A stretch of 64,000 nucleotides of DNA from Hormiphora californensis (taxonomy: Eukaryota > Ctenophora > Tentaculata > Cydippida > Pleurobrachiidae), in the NCBI GenBank assembly GCA_020137815.1, contig CM035352.1, positions 2,673,131 to 2,737,130 of the forward strand, given 5' to 3'. The translations under genes and the position numbers were made by a program. The notes beneath the pieces were generated by a model. That model was not told where the DNA came from, ran no database searches, and worked only from the letters and a program-made list of their open reading frames with translations. The stretch's first letter is position 1; the number at the start of each line of letters is the position of its first letter. This document shows positions 49,201-60,752 of the stretch, in pieces.

Positions 49201-50749
49201 TCCCACAACGGCTACGCTATTAAAGTAGGAGCACACTCTCACAGCTATAAATTACCACTCTCACAGCTATAAATTACCACTCCCTTTCAGATATTTCGAA
49301 TATATAGCTTTTTATGTACTTGATGAAGGATTCAGAATCATTTATACCTTTCATTAAAATATATCTCCTTGCCTCTACTACCCTCTACCTCCATTCGCTC
49401 TGCGACATCGTGGGTGGTGCTATTTTAACCCACAACTGTATAACCTGTGTGACGCAGGTCGGGGACCGTGGGGTGAAGCGTGTAGGGAGAACTGGGGACA
49501 TTGAAGTGGCTGGCGTCAGCACGGGGTACCAAGTCACGACACCCGACCTTACCCTCTACTGGGATGGAGCCCTAGGTAATAGCTCTGCATGCAGTAAATT
49601 AATTATAGTAGTATCTCCTGGAAAGTTTCCAGTCAAATATGGAGTATTTTACTTTTAGTTGGGAGCCCTAGGTAATAAAAATACTCTGGATGCAGTATAT
49701 TAGTCTCTCTTTAAAAAATTTCCAGTGAAATATTCATGCAGTATCATATACTTTTAGTTGGACACTTTGAGTTGGACGCTAACTAGTTTTCACTTCTAAC
49801 ATGATCTAATTGTATTATTCAGGTTACACGGTGACAGTAGAGTGTGAGACAGTAACCAATGGATTATTCGGTCGGACATCTTGTCATAGTGATGATGATG
49901 CCAATGAGTCGGATCCGATCCGGGATTTCCTAATTACTGATCACACCCGAACATGGACAAACCTAGCCCCACGATCACAAGAGGATGATTGTGATACTGT
50001 CAGGTATGAGGTTGTAGATCTAGCACGATCTATATTTTCTCTCTTGTGCATACCATACGAGGGGGAGGGTAAAAGTACCCAAGCTTTTTAGATGCATCAC
50101 TTTTTTTCGGCCACGATTCTGCTTGCAAGGAAAATAACCTTAGCTACAAAAATTTTATTCCCCATTTATCATTGTCGTCACCTTTTTAGATTCGAGAAGA
50201 AATGCAAAGAAATAGCCTCATCACCATTGTTTGCGAGCTGCCTGGGTTTCCTCGATTCGTCTGTGTTGGTATCAAGCTGTGTTCAAGATGCCTGTACTAG
50301 ATCTTGTACTGACTGCAGATCCAGACCAGATAACACTTATCGGGTAAGAATGGATGTAACGGTCAAATACAATATGAAAAAGTTTCTAAAATTGTAATAG
50401 TTTCCACTAATAGTTCTTCTTTTCCAGTTCTATCCAAGTCCTGGGTGTCAGTTAGCAAGTGATATGGCTATCCAGTGTTCCATCAGAGGAACCTACCTTC
50501 CGCCCTCCTGGAGAGACGCTGTATCTTGTCAAGATGGTGAGATGTTCCATATCCATCCCTCTCTTACCCCCACTCATCCCGCCCAGGCCCCTACCTGAGT
50601 ATTCTATTCTGGCCCCTCCCCTCGGCCTCGACCCTCTTTTAGTGCCAACGCCGCTCTCTTTTCACCACCACCCACTTCATTGTTCAGAGTTGTTGTCGTC
50701 AACACGCCCTGGAGTCTGCAGGCGGAACAGTGGATACGCCCTCTCCTAG
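46212..50749 (+). CDS. Secreted multidomain protein: Ig - Kazal - Ig - VWD - C8
   Basis: Exons in phase: 46346-46511, 46750-46869, 46978-47133, 47391-47627, 48061-48166, 48613 (or 48541)-48752, 48834-49009, 49126-49224, 49458-49575, 49823-50003, 50190-50343, 50428-50536, 50688-50749; about 607 residues. A signal-peptide exon (MLLLYFSIIALST, 46212-46252) precedes them but ends in a phase that does not fit the next exon. Domains: an Ig fold (LVLEDVSSKHQGWYFCGVVS), a Kazal/follistatin-type module (VCGSDCETHASVCEMKRAGC), a second Ig (YRW to EVEARNC), a VWD domain (GMSRVTSFSG to LTLYWDGAL and TVTVECETVTNGLFGR) and a C8-like module (CKEIASSPLFASCLGFLD). No TM segment follows, so it is probably extracellular matrix or mucin-like secretion. 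This domain order is unfamiliar to me. Confidence 0.75.
47949..48034. mobile_element. pogo/Tigger-like MITE copy 3 (short)
   Basis: atcggacctcgatttaccgg at the left and tttcgaggtccgag at the right, in an intron of the Ig-Kazal-VWD gene. A shortened relative of the other copies. Confidence 0.6.
48529..48625. repeat. 72-bp tandem duplication across a 3' splice site
   Basis: ctcagatggttgttgtcaggg (about 48537) and tcaggtggttcttgtcaggg (about 48609) are near-identical exon starts, each with its own pyrimidine-rich AG acceptor. Both acceptors keep the reading frame. Confidence 0.75.
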
Positions 50750-50787
50750 ATGGACGATGAGCTATAACAATGGGGGCTAAACAGACA

Positions 50788-50790
<3 letters not shown>

Positions 50791-50882
<92 letters not shown>
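50791..50882. repeat. (GA)n microsatellite
   Basis: About 46 GA units between the Ig-Kazal-VWD gene and the polyketide synthase. Confidence 0.95.
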
Positions 50883-50885
<3 letters not shown>

Positions 50886-51004
50886 TCTGTGTGTTACAAC
50901 ATACTATTGTTCAGACAGGTTGTTCTAAGACCAACAAAGTGTGTCTTTTTGTTCTCTGCCATCTATTTAAAGTAACACGCCCTTTCACTCTCACTTTCCT
51001 AATT

Positions 51005-53460
51005 ATGGCTTATCTGAAAGGTGTTGCCAGTGCGTTCCCTGAAAACACTATCTCTGCTTCCGATCTTGTTGATCTCTTTGAGCATGAAACATTTGGTTAC
51101 TCCCCCGGTCGGATCTCTGCCATCAAGAAACTTGTACAGTCAATGGAGATTGAGAGTAGACCCACTGCAGTTAATTTTGAACAGTTTTGGAGGCCCCTGA
51201 CTGAGGAGAAGGGTGGTGTGAATGGGGAGAATTTGTTCCGGAGATCTGGATTCAGGCCAACAATGAGTGACCGGGCTACTGTGTGGGAGGTGGCTGCCAA
51301 GGTAATTACTATTGCTTACTTGCTCGATTTCTGAATTGTTAAAATATGTTACTGTTGATAAAAAGTTTTGCCTTTCTCGATCCTCTCGATCCGCGCCCCA
51401 GGGAGACCTTTGGTTGCCCCAGGGAGACCTTTGGTTGCCAAAGTTTTGGCTCAGGAAATAAACCAATTCCAAACTTCTAATTCTCCTAGGAGCTATCACG
51501 GGATGCGGCAAGGCGAGTCCTGAACAAAACTAACACACCCCTGGGGGAGGTGGATTGTGTGGTTACCAATACATCTACTGGCGTTATACTACCCAATCTG
51601 AGCACCTGGCTACCTCAACAACTGGGCCTACCAAACCTGAAGTAAGTCTAGTAGGTGAGGGACAGTTTTTGGACCAAAATGGATGTTTTGAGTGCTAGTA
51701 GATTTTACCTTCCATTGTAGAATTAAGGAGGTCCTCCGACAATTTTAGTAGACCATTCATCTCTCCCCAGCTCCATCTCCCCCTCTCTCTCCAGATGTAA
51801 CTATTCTCTGGATAACACGGGGTGTGGTGGTGCCATCTCCTGTTTAGATCTTGCACGATCTCTCATCCTTGCCAAACGAGCTACCTGCATTCTTGTCGTC
51901 ACAGTCGGTAAGAGTTAAATAGAAATATGGAATATAACTGCATAGTCTATTATATAATGGGATCACATGAAGGTAGTCTTCCCCCCTCTTCGTGGGTGGG
52001 TCAGTTGGTTGTCGTGACCTAGTTACTAAAAACCACGCAGTGCAGAGTCACTTCGTGGGTATATACCTTTTCTCTCTTTTGCGTCGGAGTAAATGGAATG
52101 TTCTATATAAAAAGGGGTCACATGTTTTCACAATCCCACATGTTGTACCCAGCAATGGTAGTTGAGAGTTGAATTGTTGTGCAACGTCATTTCTAAGATA
52201 CTATGCAGTTATAAACTTGCGAACAAGACACACCCTGCGTAACGAGTTCTTCAGACAGTCTCCTTTAGATATTACAGTCGGACCCCGATTTAGGGACACC
52301 CTCGGGGGAAAGGCTCTTGTCCACTAAATCGGGGTGTCCACTAAATCGGGGTCAAATAAGGTTAAATTCCTATATCGGGGGGAAAAAATCCTGACCCTAA
52401 ATCGGGGTGCCACTAAATCGGGGGTCCCTAAATCGGGGTCCGACTGTAGTAGGGGTGTAGTTAAATTATAGTAGGGGTATCATGCCCAATACAAGCGAGA
52501 CACACTCCCTCATCTTGTCTTACTCCCGTTAGAACATATAACAACCCTCCTTCTCCACAGATTGCAGTATCAAAGCCAGCCAAACTAAAACAACCCTCCT
52601 CCCCACAGATTGCAGTACGCCATACATCAACACTGGTAGTAGAGAGGTAATGGAGGCCGTCCTACCCAACCTACTGTTTGGAGATGGTGCGGGTGCTGCT
52701 ATTGTAACTAGTGCCAGAGAGAAAGGGAGTTGGAGGTTAGACGAACCAGCCGGGGTACTGTTAGGACCTGAAACAGCCAACTATATCCACCTGAAGGTAG
52801 GTTTTATACATGGTACATGGAACTTTACTGCACGTAAAAATATGATAATACCTATTCCTCCTCCCCCTACATTCCCTCTCCCCTAAATTCCCCCTCCCCC
52901 TACAATTTACATTCCCTCGCTCACTGCTCTCAAATTCCCCTCCTCCTCACCCCCTCATCTCCCCCGATTAGTTGACAGACCAGGGATACCATCTGAACTT
53001 GTCTCGAGACCTAGTTCCAGCGATAAAGGGTGTCTTAGAGGATCACTGGGACCGGCTAACTAAGGGTCTACCAGCCTCCCCTGAACAAACTGAATGGGCA
53101 CTTCACCCGGGCGGAAAGGGTAGGTTGTTTAAATATTGGGGTTGGTTGGACCTTGTAGACAGAAAGAAAGCGATATTTCCTCCCACCCACATAACATGGA
53201 ATGGTATTGTGATTCAAATTGTATTTGAACTAACAAAATTGCTTTCAGGAATTCTTGATGCATTCCGATCCCATGGCCTGTCTGCTGAGTCCCTCCGACA
53301 TTCATACCGTGTTATGAGAGAGAAAGGGAACATTGTCTCATCTACATTATTCTTTGTATTAGAGATGTTACTAGAGGATCACCAGTACCCCCACGCCTGT
53401 CTAGTGGGTCCTGGACCCGGCATTGAACTCAAACTTATGGCTATAGAGAAAGTGGTGTAA
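51005..53460 (+). CDS. Type III polyketide synthase (chalcone-synthase-like)
   Basis: Six exons (51005-51301, 51490-51641, 51795-51907, 52609-52796, 52972-53119, 53249-53460) join in phase to 369 residues; the family is about 350-400. The catalytic triad is visible: Cys160 in NTGCGGAISC, His295 in EWALHPGGKG and Asn327 in EKGNIVSSTLFFVLE. Other landmarks are TSTGVILPNLSTWLPQQLGL, LFGDGAGAAIV and the C-terminal GPGPGIELKLM (GFGPG loop of the family). Such homodimeric enzymes condense malonyl-CoA onto acyl-CoA starters without an acyl carrier protein, giving pyrones, phloroglucinols or alkylresorcinols. Here the starter and product are unknown. There is no targeting signal. Spliceosomal introns and an adjacent animal-type gene argue against bacterial contamination. 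Exon 4 has two acceptors (52561 or 52609), both in frame. No tailoring enzyme lies alongside. Confidence 0.93.
52273..52448. mobile_element. pogo/Tigger-like MITE copy 4 (best preserved)
   Basis: tacagtcggaccccgattta at the left and aatcggggtccgactgta at the right are reverse complements flanked by TA, the usual pogo/Tc target duplication. The interior repeats ctaaatcggggtg. It lies in the third intron of the polyketide synthase. Confidence 0.8.
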
Positions 53461-54552
53461 CAGAGCGTTAGAACAATATATTTTATGTGACTGTTTTTAA
53501 TTTCATTCCCTTCATTCCTCGACCATCTTTCATTGTAATAAAGAGTTAGTAAGAGTTTTTGAATCTTTGAGTTTTGCGTAGTAGAACCTGTGAAGTGGTA
53601 TCGCATTTCGGTAATGATGTATTTCGGTAGCGTCTAGCGAACTGTTAGGCTTGTGGTGTGTAATCTCTCTGTTGGTGACGTGTATTCTTATCTATTATTT
53701 TACTGTTCATGAGATAGTTGTCGTTCAGATTGTTCCAGAATTCTGCAGAATCGTCCAGATATGAAAATCATGATTTCGGATCACTTTTCCAGTCGGTGGT
53801 CGAAAAGACTTTCTGTCGCAGTGAGTGGGCGGCAGGCGCGCGGACTAATTAGAAGTGTAAGTGTACTATCCGCGCACTGGAAAACTCTCACGCGTGAGAA
53901 CATGGAGCTGGAGACCCTGAGGGTAGGGACCAAGGCGCCAATTACACACACTTCCCCTGTCTTATCTCTAGCGTGGCGTGTCTGTTACCCTCGGGCCTCG
54001 GTACATTTTAGTTTGACCGTCACCAGGATCCAAAGCTTAGAAATTGACCAGATGTGTATGATTGTGCATGATTGGCGGTGCAGTGATGTGGAGACTGGAG
54101 TTCGTATGTGGCCTGGATTCCACAATGTGGAGTCCACATTGATTGTGGAGTCCACATTGATTGTGGAGTCCACATACTGATACATAGTCCAATGCCCACA
54201 TTGTGGACACTGGACCATCTGAAACGAGCCTTAAACGTGTAGGTGCTTACTGTTATACTACATTACTACTATAAGCTGTTAATAAGATTTCTCACCCCTC
54301 CTCTCTCCGACTTCTCTCACCCCTGGCCTCTCGCTGAATGATATCTCTCTCTCTCATCTTTCTCATCAGCGCTAGTGAGATATGTATCTTGGCTGATTGC
54401 CCAAGCTCAATTGAGTCTCTCACCTTTTGTGGTATTGTCGTTGTTTCCTTGCTTGTACCCCCAGCTTGTACCCCCAGCCCCACACTTGTTACTCGACAAC
54501 CGCTGCATGTAATATCAATCATTTACCATTTTACCATATCGACATATCAGTA
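53461..54552. other. Region after the polyketide synthase, no supported gene
   Basis: An open frame of 139 codons at 53761-54180 (MKIMISDHFSSRWSKRLS...) resembles nothing I know. Its end is an 18-bp tandem repeat (attgtggagtccacattg, three copies near 54125-54180), so it is probably not a gene. The rest is AT-rich or pyrimidine-rich. Confidence 0.4.
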
Positions 54553-57500
54553 TCTTATTATCAGGGTGTGAACTGCATGTCGTGTTTGCTAGTCGCGAGC
54601 GCGCTTGCGAGACAAGTAAACACGTCAAGGTTCATTAACAAGCATGCTGCTCAGTCATTTTAGATTTAATACACAATGTAAGGATACCATGTAATAGGTG
54701 AGACTCTTGCCGTCACCCTCGTTCAAGTCCCGTGAAAAACGGAGCAGTACACGCAAACTGATGCCAATTTTCCTCGCGTGACCCCGATTCAGCAGTTTGA
54801 GACACCAACTCTTTAGGGGGCCATATCTCAGGAACCAGACAAGATAGGAAAAATCGCCGTCTAATGAGGCGTACAGTTTTTAATCTAGTTTACCACTGTA
54901 CCGGCCGTTTCACTCTCCGACCTAAAACAAAAATCGCAACCCCACAAAACTTCAAAATAATGAAATTCGCATCTCGCATGTCGTGTTGCATGTCGTGTCA
55001 TGTTATTGACGCGCTCGCGTTCAACTCTCACACAGCAGCTGCAGAACATGGCGGGAAACATCGAGGAGTAGAGAGAGGGTCGGTGCCGAATCAAATATTT
55101 CTTGATCTTGATCTACTCCATCTCTCAGCTATCCTACCCCTCATCAACTCGATCTCTCAGCTACCCTACCCCTCATCTACTCCATCTTTCAGCTACCCTA
55201 CCCCTCATCTACTCCATCTTTCAGCTACCCTACCCCTTATCTAGTCCATCTCTCAGCTACCCTACTCCTCATCTACTCCATCTCTCAGCTTCCCTATTAG
55301 GGAAGCATAGAGATGGAAACGATTAGGGGTAGGGAATCCCTATCCATAATCGTTTCCATCTCTATGCTTCCCTAGCCCTCATCAACTCCATCTTTCAGCT
55401 ACCCTACCCCTAATCTAGTCCATCTCTCCGCTACCCTACTCCTCATCTACTCCATCTCTCAGCTACCCTACCTCCCATTTACTCCATCTCTCAGCTACCC
55501 TACCTCCCATTTACTCCATCTCTCAGCTTCCCTACCTCCCATTTACTCCATCTCTCAGCTTACCTACCTCCCATTTACTCCATATCTCAGCTTCCCTAAC
55601 TGCCATTTACTCCATCTTTCAGATACCCTACCTCCCATTTACTCCATCTCTCAGCTTCCCTACCTCCCATTTACTCCATCTCTCAGCTACCCAACCTCCC
55701 ATTCACTCCATCTATCAGCTACCCTACCTCCCATTTACTCCATCTCTCAGCTTCCCTACCTCCCATTTACTCCATCTCTTAGCTTACCTACCTCCCATTT
55801 ACTCCATATCTCAGCTTCCCTACCTCCCATTTACTCCATCTCTCAGATACCCTACCTCCCATTTACTCCATCTCTCAGCTTACCTACCTTCCATTTACTC
55901 CATCTCTCAGCTTCCCTACCTCCCATTTACTCTATCCCTCAGCTACCCTACCTCCCATTTGATCCATCTCTCAGCTTCCCTACCTCCCATTTACTCCATT
56001 TCTCAGCTTCCCTACCTCTCATTTACTTACTCCATCTCTCAGCTACCCTACCTCTCATTTAGTACTCCATCTCTCAGCTACCCTACCTCCCATTTACTCC
56101 ATCTCTCAGCTTCCCTACCCTCCCATTTACTCCATCTCTCAGCTTCCCTACCTCCCATTTACTCCATCTCTCAGCTACCTTACCTTCCATTTACTCCATC
56201 TCTCAGCTTCCCTTCCTCCCATTTACTCCATCTCTCAGCTACCCTACCTCCCATTTACTCCATCTCTCAGCTTCCCTACCTCCCATTTACTCCATCTCTC
56301 AGCTTCCCTACCTCCCATTTTACTCCCATCTCTCAGGGGTAGGAATGTTAGGATAAATGAGAGATGGAGTAAATGGGAGGTAGGGAAGCTGAGAGATGGA
56401 GTAAATGGGAGGTAGGGAAGCTGAGAGATGGAGTAAATTGGGAGGTAGGGAAGGTAAGCGATGGAGTAAATGGGAGGAAGGGAAGCTGAAAGATGGAGTA
56501 AATGGGAGGTAGGGAAGCTGAGAGATGGAGTAAGTGGGAGGTAGGGTAGCTGAGAGATGGAGTAAAATGGGAGGTAGGGAAGTTGAGAGATGGAGTAAAT
56601 GGGAGGTAGGGAAGCTGAGGGATGGAGTAAATGGGAGGTAGGGAAGCTGAGAGATGGAGTAATGGGAGGTAGGGAAGCTGAGAGATGGATAAATGGGTGG
56701 GTAGGGTAGCTGAGAGATGGAGTGAATGGGGAGTAGGGTAGCTGAGAGATGGAGTAAATGGGAGGCAGGGATGGAGTAAATGGGAGGTAGGGAAGCTGAG
56801 AGATGGAGTAAATGGGAGGTAAGGTAGCTGAGAGATGGAGTAAATGGGAGGAAGGGAAGCTGAGAGATGGAGTAAATGGAAGGTAAGGTAGCTGTGAGAT
56901 GGAGTAAATGGGAGGTAGGGAAGCTGAGAGATGGAGTAAATGGGAGGTAGGGAAGCTGAGAGATGGAGTGAATGGGAGGTTGGGTAGCTGAGAGATGGAG
57001 TAAATGGGAGGTAGGGAAGCTGAGAGATGGAGTAAATGAGAGGTAGGGAAGCTGAGAGATGGAGTAAATGGAGGTAGTAAGCTGAGAGATGGAGTAAATG
57101 GGAGGTAGGGAAGCTGAGAGATGGAGTAAATGGGAGGTAGGGAAGCTGAGAGATGGAGTAAATGGGAGGTAGGGTAGCTGAGAGATGGAGTAGATGAGGA
57201 GTAGGGTAGCGGAGAGATGGACTAGATTAGGGGTAGGGTAGCTGAAAGATGGAGTTGATGAGGGCTAGGGAAGCATAGAGATGGAATTTGGAAACGATTA
57301 TGGATAGGTATTCCCTACTCCTAATCGTTTCCATCTCTATGCTTCCCTAATAGGGAAGCTGAGAGATGGAGTAGATGAGGAGTAGGGTAGCTGAGAGATG
57401 GACTAGATAAGGGGTAGGGTAGCTGAAAGATGGAGTAGATGAGGGGTAGGGTAGCTGAAAGATGGAGTAGATGAGGGGTAGGGTAGCTGAGAGATCGAGT

Positions 57501-58074
57501 TGATGAGGGGAGGATAGCTGAGAGATGGATTAGATCAAGATCAAGAAATATTTGATTCGGCACCGACCCTCTCTCTACTCCTCGATGTTTCCCGCCATGT
57601 TCTGCAGCTGCTGTGTGAGAGTTGAACGCGAAGCGCGTCAATAACATGACACGACATGCAACACGACATGCGAGATGCGAATTTCATTATTTTGAAGTTT
57701 TGTGGGGTTTAGCGATTTTTGTTTTAGGTCGGAGAGTGAAACGGCCGTACAGTGGTAAACTAGATTAAAAACTGTACGCCTCATTAGACGGCGATTTTTC
57801 CTATCTTGTCTGGTTCCTGAGATATGGCCCCCTAAAAAGTTTTGGGGTTTTCAAACTGCTGAATCGGGGTCACGCGAGGAAAAAGGGGTCAGTTTGCGTG
57901 TACTGCTCCTTTTTTTACGGGGCTTGAAGGGGTGACGAAACTCACCCTTTTCATGGTTCCTTACATTGTGTTTAAATCTAAAAGCTGAGCGCATGCTTTT
58001 AAAAACCTTGACGGTTTATTTCTCGCAACGCGCCGCACTAGCAAAAACCCACATGCATTCACACCCTATTATAA
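54553..58074. repeat. 3.5-kb palindrome built around a 32-bp satellite
   Basis: Left arm (about 54553-56336) and right arm (about 56338-58074) are reverse complements. Each holds an outer unique part (near 54830-55090 and 57560-57810) and about 37 copies of a 32-bp unit (tccatctctcagctacccta plus cctcccatttac). A nested short palindrome near cttccctattagggaag occurs in both arms. The outer end of the right arm (57880-58074) is a degraded copy with altered homopolymers. Frames inside are repeat translations, not genes. Confidence 0.9.
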
Positions 58075-60133
58075 ATTAACTACCCAAACCCCAAACGGTT
58101 TAGTTTAAAAAGGGGATTTAGAATTTTTTTCTTTTTTTTTCCCTTCATTTCAAACCTCCCCTTTTTCTACCCCCCCCGACAGTTGATTTATGATTCCCTC
58201 AGATAATGTATCGTGGCTTCAGCGCTACTTGCCTTCCTTTGCTCTACAATGATATTATCTCTCATCTAACTGGCAAGGTATGTTTTAAACTATGGGTGGG
58301 AACAAATTGTGAGTTTTGAACCATTTTCCCCCCGAGAGAAAAAACCGTAGTGTATCCCTCAAAGTCTCACAATCAAATTTGCAATTCAAAGCTGGGGACT
58401 GCTTGCCAACCTCCAACTCTGTCCCCTCAGGTTGCGTTGAAAACTAGGTGACCAGCTGTAACTGGACTATAAGCACTGATATTTGTCTTCCCGGAATGCC
58501 TTTTAGAGGGGAACAACTATCGGGGAAGACGGGGAGGGGTGACTCGGGGGGAGAGGGTGACTCAGAGGAGGGGGTGACTCGGAGTAAGGGTTGACTGATC
58601 GGTTGGGTTTGGAGAAGGGATTCATGTTTGATGCCATCTGTTGTAAAGTCTCTGTTTCTGTCATTCAAGCTAGTCATGGTATGAACTTTCTTATCAATTT
58701 TTCACCCCCCCCCTTTTCATGACTCGTTCTAGTCTTGGGAACCGGTGGGGGTGGGACTTGGGGGGCCTAGAGGGGGTTTGGGATGGGGTGCTAGGGGGAG
58801 GGAAAATTGTGGGGGGTAGGGGGGGGCTAGAAGGTACTGGTTGGAAAACAGGACCTGTGTCACAGGTGCACCTGGTGCAGGATGATCAATGGGCCGGGAT
58901 GAGGACAGTCTGTTTATTTTAGGACACATTATCCCATTTTCTCAGCTCCTTTTCCCTTTTTAAATTTCACACTAGAAAAAGAGAAGAGAAGAGAGAGAGA
59001 GAGAGAGAGGAGAAAAGGGGAGGGAGAGAGAGGGAGAAGAGAGGGAAAGGGGAGATAGGAGAAGAGGGTCAGGGAGGTGAGAGGGAAAAAAGGGGGGAGA
59101 GTTTGCGCCTTTTCCCCCCAAACTAGTCTTTTTCCCCCACCGATCCTAAGACCATTTGTATAAAGAACAGGTCACAAGAGCTATGCTTCTGCTTAAAAGG
59201 GGGTTTGTAGCTTTCTAGTACTAGCCCCACTCTCTCCTAACCCTCTCTCTCTTTTCTCTTTCTCTCTTCTCTATCCCCCCTTTTCTCTCTCTCTCCTTTC
59301 TCTCTTTCTTTCTTTCTTTTCCCTCCTTCCTTTCCTTCTTTCCTCTCTCTCCTCTCTCCTCCCCCCTCTCCTCCCGGTCTTTCCCTTTTCCCCCCCTCTC
59401 TTCCACCCCTCCCTTCTCTCTCTCCTCTCCCCCTTTTCCCTCGTCCCCGGAGCTTATGGGCCCCCCCCTTTCCCTTTCCCTCTCCCCCTTTTTTTTTTCC
59501 CCTTTTCCCCCCTGGACCAATACCCAGGCTGCTCTATCCATCATCCACCATCCTGATCGATCAATGAACACAACGTCTTTAGACTTTATGGCTCTATTCT
59601 TCCGAATATGAGCCAGTCTTCTGTTTTATTAGATCGTGTACTTGTTCAATGAATATGCAGCGATTCAATGTCACTAGTTTAGACCTATGTTTGTGGAGTT
59701 GCCCCATACAGCTTTCTTGAATCATGTTTTACTTTAGGTCATACTTATCATGTTAGAAAAACTTGGTAGAATGGGTTCTTGATTTGTAACTATATCAATA
59801 TGTAGGCCTGGTAATGATCGAGATCATGACGCAACGACACGTGTATCTGCGAAGTAGCTCACGCTTCACCTCCCTAAAATGATTCCTATCAAAGTTGGTT
59901 CTATATCCACCTCATTGTTTCAATATGTGGCAGTATCACATAGTTTTCCATTTGATGTTAGTTTACAACCATTCCTAACATGATTGTTTGGCACTCTAAG
60001 TATTGCCAGTAGTACCATGGAAACAGATAATTCTTGTAACCAGTTACTACTGCGGTCCACTGTATCTCGCCCCACAATCTTCACATGGCCAGATGCACGT
60101 GCAAACCACAGAGGTGAAGAAGGGAGCGAGACT

Positions 60134-60136
<3 letters not shown>

Positions 60137-60205
<69 letters not shown>

Positions 60206-60221
60206 GAGAGAGAGAGAGACA
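60137..60221. repeat. (GA)n microsatellite
   Basis: GA units with a few interruptions near the right end. Confidence 0.9.
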
Positions 60222-60718
60222 GAGAGAAAACAAAAAGCTCTTCTATAGCAAGTAGAGGATGTTTTACAGCGACTGTGTGAGTGTGCAGGTGCTTGTCTTA
60301 GTTCTACGTAAACTACTGGGAGGGAGTAGATAGAAAGAGATAGAGAGAAAGAAGAACGAGATAGAGATGGAGAGAGAGAAAGCAAGACCACAAATGCATG
60401 TGTTTCGTAAATTTTTACAATAATAGTGCAAGTGATTTATTGATCAGCCATTGTTGTCTCTTAAAATTGTTCTGTATTGTGCAGTGGAACAATTTGAGTT
60501 TGGTCTTGGGAAATAGTTATCAGAAATTGTTTGAATTCTTGTTTCCTAATCAGAATCTATAATACCGTGTTTATTTAGCCAAGTGATTATGATCATGTGT
60601 ATACGCAGACAATACAAATTGTCATTAGTTGTTGTATCCTGTGTATTGCTCTAATCATCTTGTGTAATTGGCGTGTTTAACAATTACTGATGAACGGCAC
60701 GCCACCTACAAATAGCTC

Positions 60719-60752
<34 letters not shown>

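Noticed and set aside
54690-54735. Possible tRNA (gttcaagtcccg B-box-like)
   Set aside because: No matching acceptor stem or A box in the flanking sequence.
55959-56342. 127-codon frame
   Set aside because: Pure translation of the 32-bp satellite.
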